From Hyphomicrobiaceae bacterium (GTDB taxonomy: Bacteria > Pseudomonadota > Alphaproteobacteria > Rhizobiales > Hyphomicrobiaceae), in contig JALHMB010000001.1 in the NCBI GenBank assembly GCA_022844275.1, positions 953,677 to 1,017,676 of the forward strand: 64,000 bases of DNA, read 5' to 3'. The position numbers and the translations under genes were made by a program. Under the pieces are notes generated by a model, which saw only the letters and a program-made list of their open reading frames with translations, was not told the origin of the DNA and searched no databases. Below are positions 29,925-38,194 of this stretch, in pieces. Numbering within the stretch: the stretch's first letter is position 1; every line of letters begins with the position of its first letter.

Positions 29925-31145
29925 CTAGCTGGCGGACAACGCAGCAGGGAGTAACAAGCTTGTCGGGAAACCAGGGACGGGAGGCGCCATCCACCGGCGC
30001 GCCCGCGCCTTGCCGACGGACTGCACCTTGCCGGCAGCGAGAAGCTCATAGAGTGCGCGCTGCACGGTCCGCTGGCTTGCTCCGAGGGCCAGTGCGAGGG
30101 CCGAACTCGACCAACGCTCGCCATCGCCGAGGAGCGCCAGAACATGTGCATTGGCGTCCTCTGTTAATGGCGCAAGGACGACAAGCCCCTGTCCCCTGCG
30201 CGGTTCGAGTACGAAGCCTTCGCGGGTTGCAACGATGGTGGCGACCGCGCTGAGTATTTTCCGCAGTCTGCCGATTTCAACGCGCAAACGCGCGCGATGT
30301 GAGTCATCCACGTGCCGCGCGCGGAATGCGCGGGAAAGCAACATTTCCCTTGACGCGCTGTGGGGAAATGCTTCCGCAAGTGTACGCACCAGAGCAAACA
30401 AAACGGGGCGCGTCGCGAGCGATATCACTTGGTCTGATTGAACGACGGCGTGGCGGCAAGCATCGACGATGAGGACCCCAGATCCCACTAGTGCCTCGAC
30501 ATCGCCGAGCCGCAGCCTCTCCTCATCGCCACGCGCAATTGCGCGCAAGACAGGAAGATCGAGGTTCTCGGCGACTCCTTCGACTTCAGCAATCAACGAG
30601 GGGATGCGGGACTCTTGCGCGAAGGTGGCTGCACGCTCGAGCGCACGGCGGGCCTCTTTGATACGCAGCCGCCGCATCGCGATGCCGGCGTTGACGACGT
30701 CGAAGGATGCCAACGAAGCATGAGACAGATGCGCGGTATCCAATGTTGCGAGTAGCCGCTCGGATTCATCCAAACGTCCGAGCAATAGCAAATAGCGGGC
30801 CTTCAGATAGCGTGCGTGCGCCGCATTGACGTAATCCCCATTGCGGCTGAGCGCCTGATAGGCAGCATCGAGCGGCTTCATGGGCCAGCGGAGATCGCGG
30901 CTGACTAGGGCGATTTCCGCTTCCGCAGTGACGCATCGCGCGCGAGCAACCGCCTCTCTGGGAGCATATGCACGGGCCGCCTGTCGCAACAGCACCCTTG
31001 CCCGGGCGAGATCGCCAAGCTGCGCCATGGCAATGCCGCGCAGGGCCAGTGCCGGCGGATCATCCCGCAGGGCGATGTAGTTCAAGGCGCCGAGGGCATC
31101 ACCAGATGCGAGCGCCCGAGCGCCAGCTGCAATAAGCGAGTCCAT
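29925..31145 (-). CDS. TPR and winged-helix regulator
   Basis: 406 aa. The first 170 residues are Ala/Leu-rich helical repeats of TPR type (ALRGIAMAQLGDLARARVLLRQAARAY). Around residues 235-305 is an OmpR/SARP-like winged helix (SREMLLSRAFRARHVDDSHRARLRVEIGRLRKIL), and residues 330-385 carry a second helix-turn-helix (SSSALALALGASQRTVQRALYELLAAGKV). It probably controls the divergent DUF899 gene: a perfect 8-bp inverted repeat lies between them. The effector is unknown. No receiver domain, so it is not a classical two-component regulator. Confidence 0.75.
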   Translation of the reverse strand: MDSLIAAGARALASGDALGALNYIALRDDPPALALRGIAMAQLGDLARARVLLRQAARAYAPREAVARARCVTAEAEIALVSRDLRWPMKPLDAAYQALSRNGDYVNAAHARYLKARYLLLLGRLDESERLLATLDTAHLSHASLASFDVVNAGIAMRRLRIKEARRALERAATFAQESRIPSLIAEVEGVAENLDLPVLRAIARGDEERLRLGDVEALVGSGVLIVDACRHAVVQSDQVISLATRPVLFALVRTLAEAFPHSASREMLLSRAFRARHVDDSHRARLRVEIGRLRKILSAVATIVATREGFVLEPRRGQGLVVLAPLTEDANAHVLALLGDGERWSSSALALALGASQRTVQRALYELLAAGKVQSVGKARARRWMAPPVPGFPTSLLLPAALSAS

Positions 31146-31203
31146 GAGAATCCCGACGCACTTGTCACTCCCAGCGAGAGCTTGGGGGGCACTATAGCTC
31201 GAT

Positions 31204-31228
31204 CATGATCAATGCCAGAGTGATCATG
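31204..31228 (+). promoter_or_regulatory. Inverted repeat in a divergent promoter
   Basis: CATGATCA (31204-31211) and TGATCATG (31221-31228) form a perfect 8-bp inverted repeat around 9 bp. It sits between the winged-helix regulator and the DUF899 gene, 45 bp before the latter, and is a candidate operator for both. Confidence 0.5.
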
Positions 31229-31272
31229 GCCAATGTGGCCCTGCCGCTCTGGAACGCAAGCGGAGAACCATT

Positions 31273-32022
31273 ATGACCACGAATGCAATCGTATCACGGG
31301 TGACGTGGCTGGAAGCGCGACGTGATCTCCTTGCGGCAGAGAAGGACCTGACGCGCCGCGGCGACCGGGTCGCCGAGTTACGGCGAAAGCTGCCATGGGT
31401 GCACGTCGAGAAGCCATACGTGTTCGAAGGCCCGAACGGCGGGATCACGCTGGCCGATCTGTTCGCCGGCCGCAGCCAGCTCCTGGTGCAGCACTTCATG
31501 CTGGGGCCGGGTTGGACGGAAGGATGCAAAAGCTGCTCCTACATGGCCGACCACGCCGATGGCATGACACCCCATCTCGCGCAGCGCGGCGTCACCTTCG
31601 TCGCCGTCTCGCGCGCCCCTTACGTCGAGATCGAACGCTTCCATCGACGCATGGGCTGGCGCTTCAATTGGGTGTCCTCGAACGCGAACAGCTTCAATCA
31701 CGATTTCCGGGTGAGCTTCACACCGGAGGAAATCGCCACGGGCAAAATCGACTACAACTTCGGCGGATCTCCGCACCGCAATGACGAACTGCCTGGCGTC
31801 AGCGCATTCGTGAAGGATGAAGCCGGTGAGGTGTTTCACACCTATTCCACTTACGGGCGAGGCGTCGAGGTGATGATGGGTGCCTATCGCATGCTCGACT
31901 TGACGTCCAAGGGCCGTGCGGAGGAAGGCCTTTCCCACACCATGCAGTGGGTACGCCACCATGATCGCTATGAGCTGGATACACCAAGTCAGACAGCCTC
32001 CTGCTGCAGCGGGCAACAATGA
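31273..32022 (+). CDS. DUF899 family thioredoxin-like protein
   Basis: 249 aa. DUF899 members have a thioredoxin-like fold: WVHVEKPYVFEG opens the domain, LLVQHFMLGPGWTEGCKSCSYMAD carries a CxxC motif at about residue 80, and FNWVSSNANSFNHDF and GVSAFVKDEAGEVFHTYSTYGRG are conserved blocks. The C-terminus has CC near the end. Redox function is suggested by the fold only. It overlaps the next small gene by 4 bp and is divergent from a TPR/winged-helix regulator; this grouping looks like a small conserved module. Confidence 0.85.
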   Translation: MTTNAIVSRVTWLEARRDLLAAEKDLTRRGDRVAELRRKLPWVHVEKPYVFEGPNGGITLADLFAGRSQLLVQHFMLGPGWTEGCKSCSYMADHADGMTPHLAQRGVTFVAVSRAPYVEIERFHRRMGWRFNWVSSNANSFNHDFRVSFTPEEIATGKIDYNFGGSPHRNDELPGVSAFVKDEAGEVFHTYSTYGRGVEVMMGAYRMLDLTSKGRAEEGLSHTMQWVRHHDRYELDTPSQTASCCSGQQ

Positions 32023-32309
32023 GGGCTCCCATGCGCAAGTCCGCACTTGGTGTTGCCGGAGACGGCTGCACCAGACGTGGCGAAGCAGCGGGGTGTCCCG
32101 CTGCACGCTTTCTCTCCCTCGCTGCGGCGCCCACTTTTGGGATCATGGCGCTGTGGTCCAGCCTCGGCGACGCATCCGCAGACGCGATGTGCGTCAGCGG
32201 CGGCAGAGCGTTTCCTCTGAGTGGCATGACGATCATGTACGCGCTGATGAGCGCATTTCACGTGCCGCCATGGCTGGCTATGTTGTCCATGATGCGGCAC
32301 GACACGTGA
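32019..32309 (+). CDS. Small membrane protein following DUF899
   Basis: 96 aa, starting at an ATG overlapping the DUF899 stop (ATGA), which suggests translational coupling. A hydrophobic stretch at about residues 32-48 and the ending SGMTIMYALMSAFHVPPWLAML resemble small proteins I associate with DUF899 genes. No enzymatic motif. ATG 32031 is an alternative start. Confidence 0.5.
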   Translation: MRAPMRKSALGVAGDGCTRRGEAAGCPAARFLSLAAAPTFGIMALWSSLGDASADAMCVSGGRAFPLSGMTIMYALMSAFHVPPWLAMLSMMRHDT

Positions 32310-32643
32310 AAGCCGCAGCCCAGAATGTCACGCAGGGCAGGAGCTCCGGCATGTAGCCCTCGATCAGGCAAGGCCCACACCATACTCCGGGAAGAGGCAG
32401 AAGCGGCATCACTTCCACCGCTTGGCCCGAACGCCGACGCGGAAACTCGGCGGTGATCAAGTCAATGAATGCAATGGCACATGTGACCGCACTTGAACTC
32501 GCCGCCTCCGGCGTGACAGGCCAGAATTATTCAAGCACTATAGACGATATTAGGAACGATTTCTCGATCGGCTGCCTAAGGTGCTGGCGGCGTGTTGGGG
32601 AGGATGACGTGCGCCAAGGAACTCGAGACGACGCGATGACCCA
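32310..32643. other. Intergenic region, no gene recognised
   Basis: About 330 bp with no motif-bearing frame. If the following CobW fragment was once complete, its GTPase part should lie here, but I found no Walker A or NKxD motif in any frame. Confidence 0.45.
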
Positions 32644-33090
32644 ATGGGAGGACTTTCGCTTCTGACCATCTCGACTGAAGTCGAATGTCGGCTCCCAAAG
32701 CCACAACGGATCTATCCGGCGCTAGTTCTCCAAGGCGCGCATCGGGCCGCTGCAGTGCGGCACGACGAACTCGCTCATGCCCAGCCGGGCACGTTCTTCA
32801 ATGCGACAGTCCCGATGGAGGAAGCGCTCGATCTCGACGACCTCAATACGATCCTCGGACATCTGCCCGCGAGCGTGCATCGCGTCAAAGGGTTCTTCAC
32901 CGATATTGCAATCGGGCGGACGATGCGCGTCCAGTGCGTCGCCGCAAGGCGCTCGATCTCACCGTGTCCGCACTCCGCGGACAACCCGCCGCCTGCGTTG
33001 GTGGCAATCGGCACTGATCGCAAAGATCTCGACCGGGTTCGCTTGCAGCTTGCGACTCTGGGCGCCGCCACCGATGTGGGGGATGATTGA
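32644..33090 (+). pseudogene. CobW-type C-terminal domain, GTPase part missing
   Basis: The frame encodes LDLDDLNTILGHLPASVHRVKGFF followed after about 45 residues by VAIGTDRKDLDRVRLQL. These match the CobW C-terminal domain (LP..V.R.KG... and a closing (I/V)G..LD....L). A full CobW/COG0523 metallochaperone has about 320-400 aa with an N-terminal P-loop; here only about 149 codons exist and no P-loop is seen. It is therefore either a remnant or a stand-alone C-domain. It ends just before the flavin dehydrogenase start. Confidence 0.45.
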
Positions 33091-33095
33091 TCCGT

Positions 33096-35582
33096 ATGAA
33101 CGGCGAAGCGATCGGAGCCCTGCCTCGAAAGGCGCGCGCGGTGATCATCGGGGGCGGAGTTGCCGGCTGTTCGGTCGCCTATCACCTCTCCAAATTGGGG
33201 TGGAGCGACATCATCCTCCTGGAGCGCAAGCAGCTCACCAGCGGCACGACATGGCACGCCGCCGGCCTGATTGCTCAGCTTCGAGCAACGGCAAACATGA
33301 CGCGGCTCGCAAAGTACAGCCAGGAACTGTACGGCACGCTCGAAGAGGAGACCGGTGTCGCAACGGGGTTCAAGCGTAACGGCTCGCTCACGCTGGCGCT
33401 GACCTCCGAGCGACTGGAAGAGCTCAAACGCGGCGCCTCGATGGCCCGCGCGTACGGAGTCGATATCGAAGTCATATCAGCAGACGAAGCCGCCACCCGC
33501 CATCCACTGCTCGATGCGTCCGGAGCAGCAGGCGCAGTGTATCTACCCAAGGATGGCCAGGGCGATCCCGGCAATATCGCACTGGCAATGGCGAAGGGTG
33601 CACGCAATCGCGGCGTTCGGATCGTCGAGAGCGTCAAAGTCACCGGCATCAGTCATGCCAACGGTCGAGCGACCGGCGTCCTCACGGATCGCGGTGCGAT
33701 CGAAGCCGAGATTGTCGTGAACTGCGCGGGCATGTGGGCCCGCGAGATCGGCCAATGGGCCGGCGTGCCGCTGCCGCTCCAAGCATGTGAGCATTTCTAC
33801 ATCGTGACGGAGGCGTCGGCCGACATCCCGCGCAATCTGCCGGTCCTGCGCGTCCCCGACGAGTGCGCCTACTACAAGGAGGACGCCGGAAGGATCCTGC
33901 TCGGCGCCTTCGAGCCCGTCGCCAAGCCGTGGGCGACAAACGGTATCCCCGAGGACTTCTGCTTTGACCAGCTTCCGGAGGATCTCGATCACTTCGCGCC
34001 GATCCTCGAGAAGGCAACCGCGCGCCTGCCGATTGTGGGCCGCATCGGAATTCACACCTTCTTCAATGGTCCCGAGAGCTTCACGCACGACGATCGCTAT
34101 CTGCTCGGCGAGGCTCCGCAGCTGGCGGGATTCTATGTCGCGTGCGGGTTCAACTCGATCGGCATCCAATCGGCTGGGGGCGCCGGCATGGCGCTCGCGC
34201 AGTGGATCGTCGATGGTGCTCCACCGTTCGACCTTTGGGATGTCGACGTGCGCCGCGTCGTGCCCTATCAGGCGACACGGTCTTTCATCCAGACCCGAGT
34301 CACGGAAACGCTGGGTCTGCTTTACGCCGACCATTTCCCGTTCCGACAATACGAGACATCTCGCAATGTTCGCCATACGCCGTTCTACGATCAGTTGAAG
34401 ACGGCGGGCGCTTGCTTCGGCGAGACGGCAGGCTGGGAGCGCGCGCACTGGTTCCTGCCGGCTGACGCCGCCGCAGACGGCCAGCGACCGGCATGGCAGT
34501 ACGGTTGGGGGCGGCAGGACTGGTTCGCCCACGTCGCGGCCGAGCACCACGCGGTCCGTAACGGCGTCGGCCTGCTCGACATGAGCGCGTTCGGCAAGTT
34601 CCGCGTCGAAGGGCCGGACGCCGAAGCCGTGCTACAAAGGATCTCCGCCAATGATGTCGCGGTCGAAATCGGACGCATCGTTTACACCCAGTGGCTCAAC
34701 GACAAGGGCGGCATCGAAGCAGACTTGACGATCACGAGGCTCAGCGAGTCCTCGTTCCTGGTGATCACGTCAGCGGCCTGCGTCGTCCGAGACTTCGCTT
34801 GGGTGCAGCGCCAGATACCGGATGGCGCCCGGTGCATGGCGCTCGACGTCAGCAGCGGCGAGGCATGTCTTGCTCTCATGGGGCCACGTGCCCGGGACGT
34901 GCTGCAGCCGCTGGTGTCGTGTGATCTGGAGAATGCATCGTTCCCGTTCGGCACGGCGCGAACCATGGAGCTCGGGATGGCGCTGGTGCGCGCGCATCGC
35001 GTGACCTATGTCGGTGAGCTGGGGTGGGAACTCTACATGCCGACGGAGTTCGCGCGCTACGTGTTCGATGTCATTGCGACCGCTGGAGCGCCGCATGGTC
35101 TCAAGCTCGTCGGTGTCAATGCGATGGACACGCTCAGGCTCGAAAAGGCATACCGCCATTTCGGCCACGACATTGCCGACGAGGATCATGTGCTCGAGGC
35201 TGGGCTCGGCTTCGCCGTTAAACCGGACAAGCCACGGTCCAAGTTTGGCGACTTCATCGGTCGCGAGGCGGTGCTCGTGAAAAAGCGGGAAGGCATGTCA
35301 CGCCGGCTCGTCCAGTTCAAACTGGATGACCCCGAGCCGCTACTCTACCACTCGGAGCCGGTCATTGCGGACGGAGCGACGGTTGGCTATCTGACGTCGG
35401 GAGGGTTCGGCCATTCGCTCGGCGCTGCAATCGGGCTGGGTTACGTGCCATGCCGCAAGGGTGAGACTTCGGACAGTCTACTAGCGCGTCGGTTCGAGAT
35501 CGAGATCGCGGGGCGCCGAATTCCGGCTCGCGCCAGCCTCAAGCCGATGTACGATCCGTCGGGACACCGCGTCCGCTCTTGA
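33096..35582 (+). CDS. Dimethylglycine/sarcosine dehydrogenase-like flavoprotein
   Basis: 828 aa. Residues 14-370 are a DAO-type FAD domain (AVIIGGGVAGCSVAYHLSKLG); TSGTTWHAAGL near residue 55 contains the His that carries covalent FAD in dimethylglycine and sarcosine dehydrogenases. An FAO-M linker follows, then residues about 430-820 are a GcvT/aminomethyltransferase domain that binds folate (GGIEADLTITRL, YVGELGWELYMPTEFA, LRLEKAYRHFGHDI). It oxidatively demethylates an N-methyl amino acid, passing C1 to tetrahydrofolate or releasing formaldehyde. ATG 33096 is preferred over an upstream TTG. A monocistronic unit by context. Confidence 0.92.
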   Translation: MNGEAIGALPRKARAVIIGGGVAGCSVAYHLSKLGWSDIILLERKQLTSGTTWHAAGLIAQLRATANMTRLAKYSQELYGTLEEETGVATGFKRNGSLTLALTSERLEELKRGASMARAYGVDIEVISADEAATRHPLLDASGAAGAVYLPKDGQGDPGNIALAMAKGARNRGVRIVESVKVTGISHANGRATGVLTDRGAIEAEIVVNCAGMWAREIGQWAGVPLPLQACEHFYIVTEASADIPRNLPVLRVPDECAYYKEDAGRILLGAFEPVAKPWATNGIPEDFCFDQLPEDLDHFAPILEKATARLPIVGRIGIHTFFNGPESFTHDDRYLLGEAPQLAGFYVACGFNSIGIQSAGGAGMALAQWIVDGAPPFDLWDVDVRRVVPYQATRSFIQTRVTETLGLLYADHFPFRQYETSRNVRHTPFYDQLKTAGACFGETAGWERAHWFLPADAAADGQRPAWQYGWGRQDWFAHVAAEHHAVRNGVGLLDMSAFGKFRVEGPDAEAVLQRISANDVAVEIGRIVYTQWLNDKGGIEADLTITRLSESSFLVITSAACVVRDFAWVQRQIPDGARCMALDVSSGEACLALMGPRARDVLQPLVSCDLENASFPFGTARTMELGMALVRAHRVTYVGELGWELYMPTEFARYVFDVIATAGAPHGLKLVGVNAMDTLRLEKAYRHFGHDIADEDHVLEAGLGFAVKPDKPRSKFGDFIGREAVLVKKREGMSRRLVQFKLDDPEPLLYHSEPVIADGATVGYLTSGGFGHSLGAAIGLGYVPCRKGETSDSLLARRFEIEIAGRRIPARASLKPMYDPSGHRVRS

Positions 35583-35704
35583 ACGCCAGTTGCGAGAGTG
35601 TGGTTGTCGGCCGCATACCAGGACCCTTCTCTGTCTTCGAATGTGAGGACGGTGGTGCGGATCGGTCTTTTCGGCGTTCCAGGGAGCCCGAACGAATGTC
35701 TGGT

Positions 35705-35726
35705 GTGGCCCATCATGTCGGGCCAC
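35705..35726 (+). terminator. Hairpin downstream of the flavin dehydrogenase
   Basis: GTGGCCC (35705-35711) and GGGCCAC (35720-35726) form a perfect 7-bp stem with an 8-nt loop, about 120 bp after the stop. There is no T-run. Confidence 0.3.
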
Positions 35727-35788
35727 CCAAAGTCGGTATTAGGCCATCGCAGCGATCGACCTCGTCGCGGTTGATCCGGCCGTGCTGA

Positions 35789-35813
35789 GGTTCGATTCCC
35801 TTCACCCGCTCCA
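35789..35813 (+). other. 3' end of a tRNA-Gly gene (att-site candidate)
   Basis: These 25 bases comprise a standard T-loop TTCGATT, the following T-stem strand, an acceptor strand CACCCGC, discriminator T and CCA, and match the 3' end expected for a Rhizobiales tRNA-Gly with acceptor GCGGGTG. Sequence 5' of it does not continue as tRNA: the 5' T-stem strand is mispaired and no GCGGGTG occurs at the right distance. Tyrosine recombinases use exactly such 3' tRNA segments as attachment sites, so it may be a scar of an integrated element. No integrase is seen in this window. Confidence 0.55.
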
Positions 35814-35862
35814 ATTTTTAGCGCATTTGGCCCTAAGATCTTGCACCGCTTTTGAACCAGCA

Positions 35863-36366
35863 GTGGCAACGCTCGACGACGAGCCGCGCCTAGCCGTCGC
35901 CGGGACGGTGTTAACTTGGGCGTCGTCGTTCCTCGCCGCCTCGGCTCTGGCGACCCTTTTGATAGGGGGCGTCTACTTCACGTTTTCCGGATTTGTAATG
36001 CAATCACTCGCCCAGTCGGGAGAGGCGGGTATGAAGGTTATGACGAGCATCAACCGTGTCATCCTGCGCTCAACCTTCATGCCGCTGTTCTTTGGCAGCA
36101 CGTTACTATCGGCCGCCTGCGGAGTGTTGGGGCTCTTCCACCTGGCCGAGCCGTCGGGCTGGCTGATGCTGGCGGGATCGGTGATCTTCGTCGCGGGAAT
36201 GTTCGGCGTCACCGCAGCGTTCAATGTACCTTTGAACAACCGACTGAACCAAACGCCCGAGTCCGTTTGGCCTGCGTACCTCACCACTTGGACCGCCTGG
36301 AACCACCTGCGGACGCTTGCCTGCATCGTCGCGGGGAGTCTGTTTCTTGCTGCACTCCTGATCTGA
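35863..36366 (+). CDS. DUF1772 (anthrone-oxygenase-like) membrane protein
   Basis: About 167 aa with four hydrophobic helices. The DUF1772 signature is clear at the C-terminal side: FNVPLNNRLNQ, then WPAYLTTWTAWNHLRTLACIVAG. Members are small integral membrane proteins, some annotated as anthrone oxygenase-like. The frame is open upstream through the tRNA-Gly segment to 35782. I use GTG 35863 as a provisional start that leaves the first helix (FLAASALATLLIGGVYFTF) intact; a start at 35908 is possible. It is followed by a DHFR-like gene. Confidence 0.72.
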   Translation: MATLDDEPRLAVAGTVLTWASSFLAASALATLLIGGVYFTFSGFVMQSLAQSGEAGMKVMTSINRVILRSTFMPLFFGSTLLSAACGVLGLFHLAEPSGWLMLAGSVIFVAGMFGVTAAFNVPLNNRLNQTPESVWPAYLTTWTAWNHLRTLACIVAGSLFLAALLI

Positions 36367-36544
36367 GGAAGTCCTACGATGACCATCCTCACCACCAAGA
36401 GCGCGATGCCGTCCCCTTCGGCCGCACCCGCTGCTGGGGCGCTTTAGATGACCCGGGCACCAGCTCCATCGCGCCTGCATTAAGGGGGCGTCCCGCAGTA
36501 TCGGGCCCGTTCTCGGCAGCTTCATCCCAAGAAAAGAGACATTC

Positions 36545-37133
36545 ATGACCGCACTCTACACCTTCGACGTCTACGCTACCCTCGATGGCTTCGGGTCGTA
36601 TGGCGAGGGTGGCGATTGGGGCGGATACTGGGGCAAGGAAGGTCCGCAGTTTCTGGCACAACGGCTCCACCTCTATCAGCAGCCTCACCGCATCGTTTTG
36701 GGACCGAATACCTTCCGCGAGATGGCATCGATGATCGGTCCAAAGGAGGGCGCTTTCCGCGAACTGGATCCTGTAAACACCGCCTTCCGCAACCTTCCTC
36801 TGACGGTGATTTCCAACTCGATCACCGGCGATCTGGACTGGCCCGATGCCACGCAGATCAAGGACGACGCGATCCACGCGGTGCGGGAACTGAAGTCACA
36901 GTCATCGGTCCCGCTGCTGGTCCCATGGGAGTCTTTCGTTGAACCGCGCGCTGTTGGCTGCGGGTCTCGTCGACGAGATACAGGTCACGATCTTTCCTGC
37001 GATCAGCGGAAGAACGGGCACTTCTCCGATTTTGAGGGGAGCCCAGGACTTCGATCTTGAAATGGTCCGCAGCCACACCTTTGATGGACGAATTCAGGAG
37101 CTCGTCTATCGCCCGACTCTTCGCAAGAAGTGA
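36545..37133 (+). pseudogene. Dihydrofolate-reductase-like (RibD C-domain) gene with a frameshift
   Basis: The first frame encodes TALYTFDVYATLDGFGSYG, IVLGPNTFREMASM, LPLTVISNSI and VRELKSQSSVPLLV. The remainder of the domain, LNRALLAAGLVDEIQVTIFP and FDGRIQELVYRP, is found in the +1 frame from about 36924. Removing one C from the CCC at 36922-36924 would join the halves as ...LLVHGSLSLNRALLAAGL, the expected family sequence. Intact members are about 190-200 aa NADPH-dependent reductases. The break may be a real inactivating mutation or a base-call error. Confidence 0.75.
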
Positions 37134-37145
37134 CGAGAGTGGGCG

Positions 37146-37307
37146 ATGCGCCACCCTTTTCCGATCGAGGCGAAGGAATGGAGATACCTCGAAAACCATA
37201 CCTGTCTTCGGGCCGGGTGGTGGATGCCGTCCACAGTGTCAGAAGCGGACATCGACCTCTGCTTGATTGGTGAGATCGAAGGCTATATCGCCTATGTCTG
37301 CTTGTAA
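37146..37307 (+). CDS. Small conserved-looking ORF of unknown function
   Basis: 53 codons starting MRHPFPIEAKEWRYLENH. Part of it (YLENHT.LRA..WMPS) is paralleled in the same codon phase by a degraded stretch at 58924-58975, with about 43 of 55 bases alike by eye. That suggests both derive from a real gene family. I do not recognise it. It may be a fragment. Confidence 0.3.
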   Translation: MRHPFPIEAKEWRYLENHTCLRAGWWMPSTVSEADIDLCLIGEIEGYIAYVCL

Positions 37308-37399
37308 GGGCATCGCCTGCTCGGGCAATTGTTCCTCTCGCCGACTTCGGAAGTGCCGCCTCCTCTCGATGCCGAGGTGCCGAACGTGCGGATGCTGGT

Positions 37400-38194
37400 C
37401 TAGATCGTCGTCATTCTCTTTAGGCCGACGAGCCTATCGCACACGATCAGCGCGAGCACCGTCGCCAATATGAGCAGCGCCGACGTCGCAGCAACAGTCG
37501 GGTCGGGCGACATCTCGAGCTGGTTCAGGAGCTGGATAGGCAGTGTCTTCGTGTGCACATCGACCAGAAAGATCGAGATCGGGTAGTTGTCGAATGAAGC
37601 GATGAAGGCGAACAGTGCGCCGGACATGACGCCCGGCAGAATGTTTGGCACGAGCACTCGCCACAGCGCCCTTGGGTACGAGCATCCCAGCATCCGAGCG
37701 GCATCGACCATCGAGAAATCGAACATCGACAGACTGGCGAGCACCGTCCGCATGATGAACGGCATAGTGAGCACGACGTGCGCAACAAGCAGGGTGGTGT
37801 AGGCGTCATTCAGGCCGACAAGGCGCGCCGCCTGCAGGAACGCGATACCCAAGACCAGTCCCGGTATCATAAGGGGTGAGGCCATGAAGGTCGCGATTAC
37901 ATCGCCGCCCGGAACCATGCGTCGTACGACAGCGATGGCGCACAGAGTTCCGAGAACGAGGGAAATGAGCGTCGAGATGAAGGCTACCTGCGCGGAGAGC
38001 CACGCAGACGCGAGAAGCCCGTCAGCATTGCGGATCGAATAGTACCATTTGAGCGAGAAGCCCTGCGGCGGAAATGAGAAGACGGCCGACTCCGTGAAGG
38101 ACACCGCCACGACGATCACAATAGGGGTGAACAGAAACAGGAGCGCGAGACTCAGCATCACCCAGCATAGAGCGAATGAGAGGCGCGGTATCAT
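37400..38194 (-). CDS. ABC transporter inner-membrane permease (PotC-like)
   Basis: 264 aa with about six helices. The EAA-type coupling loop is MVDAARMLGCSYPRALWRVLVPNILPGVMSGALFAF. It resembles PotC of the spermidine/putrescine importers, a class that also takes up opines, 2-aminoethylphosphonate and similar compounds. ATG 38194 overlaps the upstream permease stop (ATGA). The reading frame stays open far upstream through the other permease gene, but that extension is not coding. Last gene of the unit. Confidence 0.9.
   Translation of the reverse strand: MIPRLSFALCWVMLSLALLFLFTPIVIVVAVSFTESAVFSFPPQGFSLKWYYSIRNADGLLASAWLSAQVAFISTLISLVLGTLCAIAVVRRMVPGGDVIATFMASPLMIPGLVLGIAFLQAARLVGLNDAYTTLLVAHVVLTMPFIMRTVLASLSMFDFSMVDAARMLGCSYPRALWRVLVPNILPGVMSGALFAFIASFDNYPISIFLVDVHTKTLPIQLLNQLEMSPDPTVAATSALLILATVLALIVCDRLVGLKRMTTI

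Noticed and set aside
35735..35813. Complete tRNA gene ending at CCA 35813
   Set aside because: No matching 5' acceptor, D-arm or anticodon arm is found in the preceding 75 bp and the 5' T-stem strand does not pair; only the 3' end is present.
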